From positions 1-48,904 of the forward strand of contig JASLPY010000037.1 in NCBI GenBank assembly GCA_030744755.1: 48,904 nt of DNA, in the 5' to 3' direction. The stretch's first letter is position 1; each line of letters begins with the position of its first letter. The notes beneath the pieces were generated by a model, which did not search any database, was not told where the DNA came from, and was given only the letters and a program-made list of their open reading frames with translations. The stretch comes from Kiritimatiellia bacterium. Its GTDB lineage: Bacteria > Verrucomicrobiota > Kiritimatiellia > UBA8416 > JADHWI01. Shown here one piece after another: positions 1-8,446 of the stretch. Made by a program: the position numbers and the translations under genes.

Positions 1-887
1 AGCGGTGCATCCGTCATGTCGTCGGCCGTCACATCACGGTGCTCGGCGGTAAAGGCAAGACGGCAGCCCGATTCCCCAAGCAGCCGCACGCTATCGCTGT
101 CATAGGTATGGGAATGACCATAGGGGTAACAGAATGTGCGCGGGCCCAGCCCCCCCGAAGCCTCCTCAAGAAAATCGAAAGAATCGATGATTTCCCGCTC
201 CTGCTCTTTAGGTGACAACGTGCTGAAAACGGGGTGGCTGACGCTGTGGCTGCCCACGATCATGCCCTTATCCGCAAGCAGGCGGATTTCCACCGGCTTC
301 ATATAGAGTGTCTCGAACAGGGCCGTCTCGTCGCAATAGTCCACCATCAGGGAATCGAGTGTGGCTTTACGCGCGGCAGGCTCCAGAAAATAATTGAGGA
401 TGCGCTTGAACTCACTGGTGGCGGAATCGTTGTCCTGGCCGGCATAAGTGTTCTCGCTAAATTCCTTCCGGTGTTCGTTCACCAGCATGTCCGGGGTAAT
501 CCGTTCCTGCAGAGCCGCCAGCATATCTACCCCGCCGTGGACTCCCAGAAGATGATGCGCCCGGTGTGGAGCCAGAAGCTCGCCGCTTTCGTACATGCCG
601 GTGGGAATGAAGAACATGCCCCACAACCCCCGCCGTTCCAGCTCGGGGAGCACGTAATCCACATGGTCGCGAAACCCATCATCGAAGGTCATTACCACGC
701 CCTGAGACATACTCTGGGGAAAATCCGTTCCATCGCGTACGGCTTCGAGAAAATCGGCGCGCTCGACGAAGCCATGATGTTTGCCGAGGAAATCAAGCTG
801 GGCGCGGAAGTCCTCCAGGTGGAGATAGCGGAAATGGGGCATGTCCGCCGGGGCTGGACGCACGTAATGATAATAGAGAACTTTCAT
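1..887 (-). CDS. Polysaccharide deacetylase (CE4/NodB family), C-terminus cut by window edge
   Basis: Reading the minus strand from an ATG at 887 gives an open frame to the window edge (about 295 codons, no stop). Near residue 66 it has VMTFDDGF, the first catalytic motif of the NodB homology domain, where Asp residues act as base and metal ligand. Near residue 213 it has GSHSVSHPVF, the metal-binding HxxxH motif. The family removes N- or O-acetyl groups from polysaccharides. No signal peptide is visible at the start (MKVLYYHYVR), so it probably acts in the cytoplasm or on a lipid-linked intermediate. Its ATG shares one base with the stop of the upstream acetyltransferase gene (TGATG), so the two are probably translated together. 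Family assignment is solid; the substrate is unknown. Confidence 0.87.
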   Translation of the reverse strand, partial: MKVLYYHYVRPAPADMPHFRYLHLEDFRAQLDFLGKHHGFVERADFLEAVRDGTDFPQSMSQGVVMTFDDGFRDHVDYVLPELERRGLWGMFFIPTGMYESGELLAPHRAHHLLGVHGGVDMLAALQERITPDMLVNEHRKEFSENTYAGQDNDSATSEFKRILNYFLEPAARKATLDSLMVDYCDETALFETLYMKPVEIRLLADKGMIVGSHSVSHPVFSTLSPKEQEREIIDSFDFLEEASGGLGPRTFCYPYGHSHTYDSDSVRLLGESGCRLAFTAEHRDVTADDMTDAP

Positions 888-2023
888 CACTGTGCCGCCC
901 CGGATTCTCCAGACGCCTGCGCCGCCCTGGCCGTCTCAAGTGTTTCATAAGTCGCCGCCGTGGGCCGGTCGAGGTCCAGATCCTGCTTGGTGACGTAAAG
1001 CCGGTCGCTATCCATCAACGAGGGCATGTCCCCGCCTGTCCAATAAACCAGCGAGGTGGTGGGGGGCTCGCGAAGTTCTGGCGGATGGAAAAGGTGGATG
1101 AAGCGGAAACATTCATCGTCCTGGATCGAGAACCAGCCGCGTGCACGGAAGTGGCGGCTCACGTGACCGCTGGTGCAATAGAAGTCCACCACATGGACGC
1201 CCGCCTCGCGGCAATAATCGTCAATGAAAGTCAACACGGCGGGCATGTCGGAATCGTCCCCGAAACAGTCCATCACGTGAACGATCCTCATGCCCTCCAC
1301 CTCATCGCTGCGAAAGACCACGCCGGCGCCACTTCCCTCCCCGCGCACCTCAAAGGCCTGGTAGGAAAAGACGGGATGGTCCTCGTAACGCCAGCGCAGG
1401 TGATCGCCGTCACGCAGGAAATGGTTGAAGCGGTTTTCCATACCGGCAGCGATGGCGGCCAGATCACGGGCCGGTTTGGCTTGCGCCTTGTATTCGGCTC
1501 GCTCGGGATCACGGTATTTCCTGATGAGGGATTTGGCGAGACGGTCCATCTGCGCGTAAGGCGCGATGGCCTCGGCATCGAACACACGCACGAAACGGGG
1601 AATCTGGCGCATATAGGAAAAACCGCCGGCGCGGTAGAGAGGCAGGGCTGCGCTTGTGATACCCATGCCCAGGAGCACCTCGTAGCGGTCCTGGAGATAA
1701 GCAATGATCCTCTTGCCGAGGCCACGGCCCTGCGCTTCTTTCTTCACCACCCAGGTGGTGAGCTCCGCGCCTTCTTTCATTGTACCGTCGAGCAGGAAGG
1801 GCCGTTCGTTAAGCCCCATGACGCCCAGAATGTCGCCGCCGTCCACCACCACGCAGCATCTGTCATGGCCCCCATTGCGCGGTGCCTCCATGAACTGCCA
1901 GCGGTAGAAAGAGGGCACCTCAAGGGCGATACGGCGCTTCCAGTTGTCGCCGTAGAAACGGCACAGGTCTTCGGCGGCAACGCCTAGGTCGCCCGCGTTA
2001 CCGGCGGTGATGGTACTGTTCAT
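887..2023 (-). CDS. GNAT-type N-acetyltransferase, 378 aa
   Basis: The middle of the protein carries a GNAT acetyl-CoA signature: GRGLGKRIIAYLQDRY (about residues 99-114), preceded by the strand ELTTWVVKKEAQ. This is the R/Q-x-x-G-x-G/A loop that binds the pyrophosphate of acetyl-CoA. The length of 378 aa is twice a single GNAT domain, so a second, degenerate acyltransferase half is likely in the C-terminal part, as in FemAB-like or Eis-like proteins. The gene follows a B12-radical SAM gene after 54 bp and overlaps the deacetylase downstream by one base. Inference: it acylates an amino sugar of the glycan built by this cluster. I see no strong ribosome binding site before the ATG. Family confidence is good; the acceptor is unknown. 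Confidence 0.75.
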   Translation of the reverse strand: MNSTITAGNAGDLGVAAEDLCRFYGDNWKRRIALEVPSFYRWQFMEAPRNGGHDRCCVVVDGGDILGVMGLNERPFLLDGTMKEGAELTTWVVKKEAQGRGLGKRIIAYLQDRYEVLLGMGITSAALPLYRAGGFSYMRQIPRFVRVFDAEAIAPYAQMDRLAKSLIRKYRDPERAEYKAQAKPARDLAAIAAGMENRFNHFLRDGDHLRWRYEDHPVFSYQAFEVRGEGSGAGVVFRSDEVEGMRIVHVMDCFGDDSDMPAVLTFIDDYCREAGVHVVDFYCTSGHVSRHFRARGWFSIQDDECFRFIHLFHPPELREPPTTSLVYWTGGDMPSLMDSDRLYVTKQDLDLDRPTAATYETLETARAAQASGESGAAQ

Positions 2024-2077
2024 GGGATTGGAAGGTGGGAAGAAGGGCTTTATCTGTTCTGTGGAGGCGCTTCGCCT

Positions 2078-4201
2078 TCAGGTCTCGGCCGATTCCGGCT
2101 TGGCCTCACCACCCGCGTTCCAACTGCTGTAGAGGGGAAGCCTGGTCTCGCGTTTACTTTCTATTTCGTCGTCCTTGTTGACGGCGGCGCCATCTTTAGA
2201 TGGCCGCAGGTAATAATAGATACGGTCGTGGGAACTCGGGAAATATTTCATTTTCAGAAGGTAAACGGTGTTTTCCAGATCGGAGCCCGCCGCCTTAGCT
2301 TTCTCGAAGGCCTCCCACACGCCGTCACGAAGTTCGATGGAATAGGCAACCGGCTCTGGCAGGGCATAATCCCTCAGGGGCTGCCCCTCGGAACCCAGCC
2401 AGGCATCGAGATCGTAAGCGTATGTGACAACCCTGGTTTGCTTCAATTCGTCGTAACAGCACGCCCGGTCCATGGAAAAATCCAGGGCCGCAGTCCAATC
2501 CTCCAGATCGTCTTCGGGGATAGCGGGAAAGAACCGGGGGAAAGAACCCACAAGATAATCCCTGAGCTCTCTCATATTACTCTCTCTGGCGAACAGGGTG
2601 CACATGGATGAGGGAATCAACGCCCGCGCTTTTTTTCTGACCTCTGCGAGGTCTTTTTCGGAAAATTCGGTCCTGAGTTCATCCACATCGGTGGTCAGGA
2701 GTTCGTCGCGGCAGGCCTGCTGAAGCTGAAGCATGATCTTGCGCCACCGCTGCGGCCAGCTGGCCTCATCCTCCATGATTTTTCCGGCGAGGGTGGCAAT
2801 CTCAAGCCCGTTGTATTTCAAGGCGTGGCGGAATTCCTGGAAAAGACGGGCGGAAAGCGTGGCGACGAGGAAATGAAGTTGGCGCAGGCGGAAATAATCC
2901 TTTTGCGGCATGGCATTGGTTTCGATCACAACTTCCTCGAATTCGATCGAGGAGATATTCTTGTACGTGCCTTCGATGTCATAGGCATATCTGAAGGCTG
3001 ATTTGATTCCAAACTTTTCACGGTATTCACGATTGGCGGATTCCGCGCCCAGCAATATGGTGTGTTCATAGAGCTGAACAAACTGGCCGCTGCGCGTGAT
3101 CCCCACCATCCCCCGCAGAAAACTCTCATAACTTTCTCCGGGAAGTCCGTAGATCAACTCGCAATCGGTCTGAATTCCCCTCTTTTCCGCCTCGATTCGC
3201 AGATCGTCATATCTGTCGTGCTTGATATTGGAGCGGCGGATGTTTTCAAGCACCTGTTCGTTGGCGCTTTGCAGCGACATGCTCATGCTTGTGAGCGGAC
3301 TGATAAGCTCACAGGTCTCGATGCTGTGGGCCGTGGGGTTTTTCGGGGAATAAAGGGAAAGCCGTTGCGGAAACCCATACCTGCTCCGGCAATCCATGAT
3401 GGCCTCGGCGATCTGGCGGTCGCGCTTGAGGATGCCGAAGTTGGAGTCGGCGATATAGAGCACCTTCGTCGGGTTCGTTGCTTTCTGGGCAATGTAATAG
3501 ACCTCGTCGATGATGGTCTGAAGATCATATTTACGTAGCTTGGCGCCCATGCCCCCCCAGACACAGAACGAACAGGCATAGGGACATCCGCGATTGGTCT
3601 CGATAATGGGCGACAGGTTTTCACTGGCGAGAAACGGGTCCAACAGGCCGGTCAAATAGGGCGAGGGCAATGTGGCGGGATCGATATTCGCCATGGGATT
3701 CCCGGGGTTATGGATCAGCTTCCCCGCCTCACGGTCATAGCCGAAAATATTGGAGGACCAGTCCTCGACCTTCGTTTGTTTCAGGTCACATCCGTTTTCA
3801 TGAAGAAGCTGGATGATTTTAAGAAACCCGCCTTCTCCCTCTTGGGCAATATGGATATCCAGGAAAGGCCGCTTGCGGAAAAACCATTCGATCCATTCGT
3901 GATCCCAGTCGTTGAAATTGCAACCGCCCATGATGACCACAATATCGGGGTACAGTTCCTTGCATCGTTTCATGATCCCGTGATTGAGATTCGAGTTCCA
4001 TGCGTAATGGGAAAGGGCCAGCACATCGGGAGGGCTTTTCTCAACGGCATCGAGAAGCAGATCGGGATGCTTGAATATCTCGATTTCGATCTCGGGCAGA
4101 TGTTTGAGCGCATAGCTGGCCACGCAGGCCACGTTAAACGGCACCGGCTGCCGGGTAATCGTGGGGTTAATATAGGCAAGATCAGCCAGATAAATTTTCA
4201 T
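2078..4201 (-). CDS. B12-binding domain radical SAM protein, 707 aa
   Basis: The N-terminal 150 residues form a Rossmann-like cobalamin-binding-type domain (MKIYLADLAYINPT at the start; VVIMGGCNF near residue 90). A radical SAM core follows with RGCPYACSFC near residue 206, the CxxxCxxC motif that binds the 4Fe-4S cluster cleaving S-adenosylmethionine. About 250 further residues have no recognised domain. The B12 domain lacks the DxHxxG motif, as in many class B radical SAM methylases. It is the most divergent of four paralogs of this architecture in the window (others at about 27.9, 30.1 and 38.6 kb). Where the other paralogs have IQTTDE or IQSTDE it has LQSANE. In the family such enzymes methylate unactivated carbon or phosphorus or rearrange carbon skeletons. 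Inference: it modifies a sugar or glycan; no substrate can be named. Confidence 0.88.
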   Translation of the reverse strand: MKIYLADLAYINPTITRQPVPFNVACVASYALKHLPEIEIEIFKHPDLLLDAVEKSPPDVLALSHYAWNSNLNHGIMKRCKELYPDIVVIMGGCNFNDWDHEWIEWFFRKRPFLDIHIAQEGEGGFLKIIQLLHENGCDLKQTKVEDWSSNIFGYDREAGKLIHNPGNPMANIDPATLPSPYLTGLLDPFLASENLSPIIETNRGCPYACSFCVWGGMGAKLRKYDLQTIIDEVYYIAQKATNPTKVLYIADSNFGILKRDRQIAEAIMDCRSRYGFPQRLSLYSPKNPTAHSIETCELISPLTSMSMSLQSANEQVLENIRRSNIKHDRYDDLRIEAEKRGIQTDCELIYGLPGESYESFLRGMVGITRSGQFVQLYEHTILLGAESANREYREKFGIKSAFRYAYDIEGTYKNISSIEFEEVVIETNAMPQKDYFRLRQLHFLVATLSARLFQEFRHALKYNGLEIATLAGKIMEDEASWPQRWRKIMLQLQQACRDELLTTDVDELRTEFSEKDLAEVRKKARALIPSSMCTLFARESNMRELRDYLVGSFPRFFPAIPEDDLEDWTAALDFSMDRACCYDELKQTRVVTYAYDLDAWLGSEGQPLRDYALPEPVAYSIELRDGVWEAFEKAKAAGSDLENTVYLLKMKYFPSSHDRIYYYLRPSKDGAAVNKDDEIESKRETRLPLYSSWNAGGEAKPESAET

Positions 4202-4290
4202 GCGTCAACGTCTGAAATTGGAAATTCGTGCAGGACACCCGCCATTTCATATATGGAAATATCTCTTCGCATAGCCAAGGAAATAACGGC

Positions 4291-5460
4291 TTAATACGCG
4301 ATCTGTTTGTCGTGACCGAGCTCGATGGTGGTAAGAATTTCCACGATGCGTTTCCCGGCGTCCCCATCACCGTACAGTTCCGATGACGGGAACTTTCCGT
4401 TGGCAAGGTGTTTTTCTATGGCGCCGATAATCGCCTTTTCATCATAGGTCACATCAATGACATTTTCCGCCCGTTCCCGGCGCTTCTGGCGCGAACCGAT
4501 ATTGACCGTGGGCACGCCCATAAACGAGCATTCGCGGATGCCAACGCTGGAATTGCCGATGATACAGCGCGACCGCTTTAACAATCTCAGAAAATTTTCC
4601 GGCGACAGGTTTTTCAGGAAATAGATGTGGTCGGGGTCGTGGGCCTCGCGATAGCGGCGAATGGCCGCCGAGACGGCATCGGACCCGGCGTCCACATTGG
4701 GCCAGAACCAGAATGTGGGCATTTCCATATGATGAATGGCATGCAGGGTTTTTTCCACCTGTTCGGCGGCGGCATCATGTTCGGTGGTCACCGGATGCTG
4801 CATGACCACAAGGAACCCCTCTGACATATCAAAGGTATGGCCTACCCCGCTGCCGCCCGCCACGCCATAAACGTCAAAGCCGTCCTCTTCCTCTTTCATA
4901 ATCCGCGCCGCAAGGTCGATGGAAGGACAGCCGGTGATAAACACGGTCTCGGGGTCTTCGCCCATCCTGATCACCCTCTCGGCGGCCTGCTGGTTGGACA
5001 CGAAATGCAGGTTGGCGAGCTTGGTCACCGCATGACGTACTTTTTCATCGATGGAGCCGGTAACTTCTCCGCCCTGCACATGCACCACGGGAATATTAAG
5101 GTAAGAAGCGGCAATGGCGGTGGCGATGGTCTCGTAACGGTCGGCAATGCTGAGAACCATGTCGGGGGAGAGATTATCAAATACCGTCGCCAACTCGACG
5201 ATCCCGGCGCCGGTGGACTTGGCGCTGGTGACGAGGTTCTCGCCTTCCACCTGCATATAAACGGTAGAGCTGGGATTGAATCCGTCTTTACGAATAACGT
5301 CGATAACCGGCCCATAGCGTTCCAGCAGCGCCGAACCCGCCACCACCAATTGCAGCTCAAGACCAGCCTGGCCGTTAATCGCCTCAAGAACCGTCTTGAT
5401 CCGCGCATAGCTCGCCCGCGCGGTGATGACGACACAGATTTTTCGGCATTTATTACTCAT
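4291..5460 (-). CDS. neuC: UDP-N-acetylglucosamine 2-epimerase, hydrolysing (NeuC/LegG-like), 389 aa
   Basis: The fold is the GT-B-like UDP-GlcNAc 2-epimerase. Visible motifs are SIADRYETIATAIAA, HVQGGEVTGSIDEKVRH (the GGE-TG-D-RH signature of the hydrolysing NeuC/LegG branch) and GNSSVGIRE near the C-terminus. The hydrolysing enzymes turn a UDP-HexNAc into a free 2-epimerised amino sugar, the substrate of a NeuB-type synthase; such a synthase lies 2 kb upstream. An ATG at 5460 was chosen over a TTG four codons earlier because it begins the conserved part (MSNKCRKICVV). The methyltransferase gene upstream ends 48 bp before it. Whether the product is a ManNAc, a diacetamido-trideoxyhexose or another sugar cannot be told from sequence. 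Confidence 0.82.
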   Translation of the reverse strand: MSNKCRKICVVITARASYARIKTVLEAINGQAGLELQLVVAGSALLERYGPVIDVIRKDGFNPSSTVYMQVEGENLVTSAKSTGAGIVELATVFDNLSPDMVLSIADRYETIATAIAASYLNIPVVHVQGGEVTGSIDEKVRHAVTKLANLHFVSNQQAAERVIRMGEDPETVFITGCPSIDLAARIMKEEEDGFDVYGVAGGSGVGHTFDMSEGFLVVMQHPVTTEHDAAAEQVEKTLHAIHHMEMPTFWFWPNVDAGSDAVSAAIRRYREAHDPDHIYFLKNLSPENFLRLLKRSRCIIGNSSVGIRECSFMGVPTVNIGSRQKRRERAENVIDVTYDEKAIIGAIEKHLANGKFPSSELYGDGDAGKRIVEILTTIELGHDKQIAY

Positions 5461-5508
5461 TCCCGTTCCCAAATCATTTTTTCGAGTTCATTCCCGGACA
5501 CCCGGATG

Positions 5509-6459
5509 TCAAGACGTGCCGGCCTTTCTTGCAACAACACGATGGTTGTCATCAATTTGCTCTCCGATGATTTTATCCACCACCGTTTGGTGGGAAATGT
5601 CTCCACGCTCGCATGCCGCTATGATTCCTTCGATCTGATGGTGAAAACCGGTCACCGTCGCTAACCCCTCCTCAGCCAGTTTAAGCGTTTCGGGGTCGGC
5701 GGATTTGGCAAGTTCAACGGCCTGGGAGAAAATCATCACCATCTTTGACACGTCTTTCAGATTAGCCTCGGCGTCATGATCGTCGCGGCCCCAGCGGTTG
5801 ATCTCGCCATATCCGCGGGCCTCAAGTTTGGCGAGAAGCGACTCCCAGGTTACGAATTCGACAATAGGGGCGAAGAAATCGTCGAGGAAATGCCTCCGGT
5901 TGTTGGCGGGAAGGCCGGTTTTGCCTATGGCTTTATCTATGAAATCGACGCCGAGATCCTGGGCGCAGGGACGAACGGCCATGCTCGCGGCCCATCGCAG
6001 CCCTCCGCCCCCATAGAGCATGAGATAAAGATACCCTCCGGGGCGCAACACCCGGGTTAATTCATCGAGTCCCTTATCGGGATCGGTGGTGTGATGGAGA
6101 ACGCCGGAACTGAAGACAAAATCAAAATTTTCATCATCAAAGGGAAGATCGAGCGCGCTGGCTTTTTCAAAATTTACATTGGGCAACCCCTCCGCGCGGA
6201 GACGGGCATTGGCCAGACCGTCATCTGAAATGTCGCATCCCGTCACCTGGCCCGCGCCAAGACGGCTCATGGCGATGGTATAACGGCCGCCACCACAACC
6301 CACGTCCAGGCATTGCTTTCCCTTAAGCCAGGAAAGATCGAATCCGTTGGCCTCGAATCGGCTGGCGAACAGCGCCACCGACTGCTCGAACTGCTCGTCG
6401 TCCAGCTTGTGCCAGAGATCGCCAAACAGGCGACCGGTGCGGGCTTCAACTTCGCTCAT
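5509..6459 (-). CDS. Class I SAM-dependent methyltransferase, 316 aa
   Basis: The Rossmann methyltransferase core is plain: CLDVGCGGGRYT (motif I, SAM glycine loop, about residue 50), VTGCDISDDGL (acidic residue for the SAM ribose), LDLPFDDENFDFVFSSGVLHH (motifs II/III) and VLRPGGYLY. The C-terminal 120 residues have no recognised domain and may bind the acceptor. Its ATG overlaps the stop of the dehydrogenase gene upstream by four bases (ATGA), placing it in the same operon as the NeuB and NeuC homologs. Inference: it methylates the nonulosonate-type sugar or the glycan. O- versus C- or N-methylation cannot be decided. Confidence 0.82.
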   Translation of the reverse strand: MSEVEARTGRLFGDLWHKLDDEQFEQSVALFASRFEANGFDLSWLKGKQCLDVGCGGGRYTIAMSRLGAGQVTGCDISDDGLANARLRAEGLPNVNFEKASALDLPFDDENFDFVFSSGVLHHTTDPDKGLDELTRVLRPGGYLYLMLYGGGGLRWAASMAVRPCAQDLGVDFIDKAIGKTGLPANNRRHFLDDFFAPIVEFVTWESLLAKLEARGYGEINRWGRDDHDAEANLKDVSKMVMIFSQAVELAKSADPETLKLAEEGLATVTGFHHQIEGIIAACERGDISHQTVVDKIIGEQIDDNHRVVARKAGTS

Positions 6460-7418
6460 TCCCGTCCCTCTCCTGATTCCAGAAACCGCACCAGTTTTTG
6501 CGCCATAAATACCTCCGCCTTTTCCATGGATTCCACCGTGGCCCCGCCCATATGCGGGGTGATGATCAGATTATCGTGATCTCGCGCGTAAGCCAGAAGA
6601 GCCTGTGACGGGCCGCCTGAAAGTTCATCGGCCACCACGTCCAGCCCGGCCCCGGCGAGATGGCCCGACTCCAGCGCCGCCAGCAGGGCGGCTTCGTCCA
6701 CCACCGCCCCGCGCGAGGTATTAATCAGAACCGCGCCCGCGGGCAGCCGCGCCAGCATCTCTCCCTCTATCAGCCCCCGTGTCTCGTCATTAAGAGGAAC
6801 ATGAAGGCTCAGCACCTGTGCATCCTCCATCAGGTCTTCGACGGCGGAGCGAATCTCCACACCCATGGGCCAGTCCGAGGCATAGGGGTCATAGGCCGCC
6901 ATCGGCATGCCGAAGGCGCGGCCGTATTCCGCCACCATGTGCCCGAGACGCCCGAGGCCGAGGATGCCGAGACGCTTGCCGCGAAGCTCGTTTCCCCTGA
7001 AGGCGTCGCGGTCCCACATCCCATTCTTCACCGAATCGGCGGCCTGAGGAATATGGCGCAGCACCGCAAGCAGCAGCCCCCAGGCAAGTTCCGCCGTGGC
7101 CGACAAATCTTTAAGAAATTCCGTCTCGCCCTGCAGGCTCAACACCGTCACGCCGCGCGCAGCGGCGGCTTCAAGATCAATATGATCGAGCCCGGTGGTG
7201 GCGCTCACCAGCGCCCGCAGATGTGTCGCGGCGGCGAACAGTTCCTTGTCCATGGCGTGGCCGAAACGGGTGATCAGAACCTCGCACTCCGCCACCGCCT
7301 CCAGAAGGCCGGCACGGTCGAGGCTCTTTTCCGTTACCTCGCCAAGAGTGTTGAGAATTTCCCGCGCCTTTGGCGAATAGCCCTTCGGTTCCGCATTGAG
7401 AATACGCACACCGCTCAT
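6456..7418 (-). CDS. D-isomer-specific 2-hydroxyacid dehydrogenase, 320 aa
   Basis: The protein has the NAD-binding loop GILGLGRLGHMVAEYG (about residue 150) followed by an acidic residue (YDPYASD), which favours NAD over NADP. The catalytic elements are LINTSRGAVVDE (Arg), GAGLDVV (upstream of the catalytic Glu) and ITPHMGGATVES (catalytic His). Length is typical. Family members interconvert 2-keto and D-2-hydroxy acids, for example 3-phosphoglycerate or erythronate-4-phosphate. It is coupled by ATGA overlaps to the NeuB homolog upstream and the methyltransferase downstream, so a role in the same sugar-acid pathway is likely. Inference: it supplies or reduces a 2-keto acid linked to that pathway. 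The true substrate is unknown. Confidence 0.88.
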   Translation of the reverse strand: MSGVRILNAEPKGYSPKAREILNTLGEVTEKSLDRAGLLEAVAECEVLITRFGHAMDKELFAAATHLRALVSATTGLDHIDLEAAAARGVTVLSLQGETEFLKDLSATAELAWGLLLAVLRHIPQAADSVKNGMWDRDAFRGNELRGKRLGILGLGRLGHMVAEYGRAFGMPMAAYDPYASDWPMGVEIRSAVEDLMEDAQVLSLHVPLNDETRGLIEGEMLARLPAGAVLINTSRGAVVDEAALLAALESGHLAGAGLDVVADELSGGPSQALLAYARDHDNLIITPHMGGATVESMEKAEVFMAQKLVRFLESGEGRE

Positions 7419-8446
7419 GAGAGATCATCCTCGGACAGCAGTTCATCCCCGGCCACGTCCCGCTTCAGGGTACGCCCCACTATCTCCTCCAGACGTGCGG
7501 CGGGCAGGCCGCTTCCCGGCTTTTTCAGACACAGATGGCCCGGTTCAAGTACGGTCCCGGCGGCAAGGTCGGCAACGGCGACGATGCTCTTGGTGAAGAT
7601 GGCGCGCAGGTCTTCCAACTCGCGGGCCTGGGCATCCTTGTCCAGCGGATGGCGGCGGGCGGTTTCCACGAAACGGATGCCTTCCATGACCTGGCGCAGT
7701 TCCTCGAAGGTGACGGAGGCCGGCACATCGGGTCCGCTGTCCTCGCGGTCGAAGGTAACGTGAACTTCCAGCACCTCAATGCCTTCGGCAACGGCGGCCA
7801 ACGCCGGATAGATAGTGCCCGAATGGTCCGACAGACCCACGGCGCAGTCATATCGCCGGCGCAATTCGGAAATCACGTTGAGTCCGGTTTTCTCCGGCGG
7901 CGTGGGATAAATGGACGTGCACTGCATCACCGCGAGGGGGGCCTTGCCTGTACGCAGGATATCCACGGCGGTGTCTATTTCCGCCCACGGCGACATGCCG
8001 GTGGACAGCAGCACCGGTTTCCCGGTGGCGGCGATTTTTTCAAGCATGGGCAGAGTGCCCGCCTCGCCCGAGGCAATCTTCCAGCCCTCCACGCCGACGC
8101 GCTCCAACAGGTCCACGGCCTCATCGGAGAAGGGCGAACTGAGGAAGAGCAGGTTTTTCTCGGCCGCATGGGCGCGCAGCTCGGCCCATTCCTCCTCGCT
8201 GAATTCCATGCGCTTCCAATAGTCGAAGCGGCTTTCGTCCTGGGCACTGAATTTTACACGCCAGGGTTCATGGGGCGTACTCTCGGCGGCGGCCATATGA
8301 GTCTGGAACTTCACCCCATGGGCGCCGGCCGCGGCGATGGCGTCGATATAGCCGTGGGCCGTGTCGAGGTGGCCGTCATGGGATTGCGCCACCTCGGCGA
8401 TGACGGCGCAGCCTTCGATGCCGGGAAACAGGGTCACGGGGCTCAT
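7415..8446 (-). CDS. neuB: Nonulosonic acid synthase, NeuB/LegI/PseI family, 343 aa
   Basis: The N-terminal TIM barrel begins with VIAEVAQSHDG and GAHGVKFQTH, followed by FLSSPFSDEAVDLLE, GWKIASGE, LLSTGM and VGLSDHSG, in the order seen in NeuB-family enzymes. The C-terminal 65 residues (KSIVAVADLAAGTVLE, then GLPAARLEEIVGRTL) match an antifreeze-like SAF domain. Such enzymes condense phosphoenolpyruvate with a 2-epimerised N-acetylhexosamine to make a nine-carbon nonulosonic acid. The NeuC homolog two genes downstream would make the substrate. A CMP-sugar synthetase (NeuA) was not found in the window. Overlaps with neighbours on both sides show an operon. The family is certain; which nonulosonate is made is not. 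Confidence 0.92.
   Translation of the reverse strand: MSPVTLFPGIEGCAVIAEVAQSHDGHLDTAHGYIDAIAAAGAHGVKFQTHMAAAESTPHEPWRVKFSAQDESRFDYWKRMEFSEEEWAELRAHAAEKNLLFLSSPFSDEAVDLLERVGVEGWKIASGEAGTLPMLEKIAATGKPVLLSTGMSPWAEIDTAVDILRTGKAPLAVMQCTSIYPTPPEKTGLNVISELRRRYDCAVGLSDHSGTIYPALAAVAEGIEVLEVHVTFDREDSGPDVPASVTFEELRQVMEGIRFVETARRHPLDKDAQARELEDLRAIFTKSIVAVADLAAGTVLEPGHLCLKKPGSGLPAARLEEIVGRTLKRDVAGDELLSEDDLS

Noticed and set aside
234..950. Long plus-strand ORF (238 codons) at the left edge
   Set aside because: It is antisense to the polysaccharide deacetylase, whose catalytic motifs are clear on the minus strand; the plus-strand translation has no recognisable domain.
4244..4260. Near-palindrome ATTTCATATATGGAAAT upstream of the first radical SAM gene
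   Set aside because: Short, AT-rich and single; not enough to call an operator.
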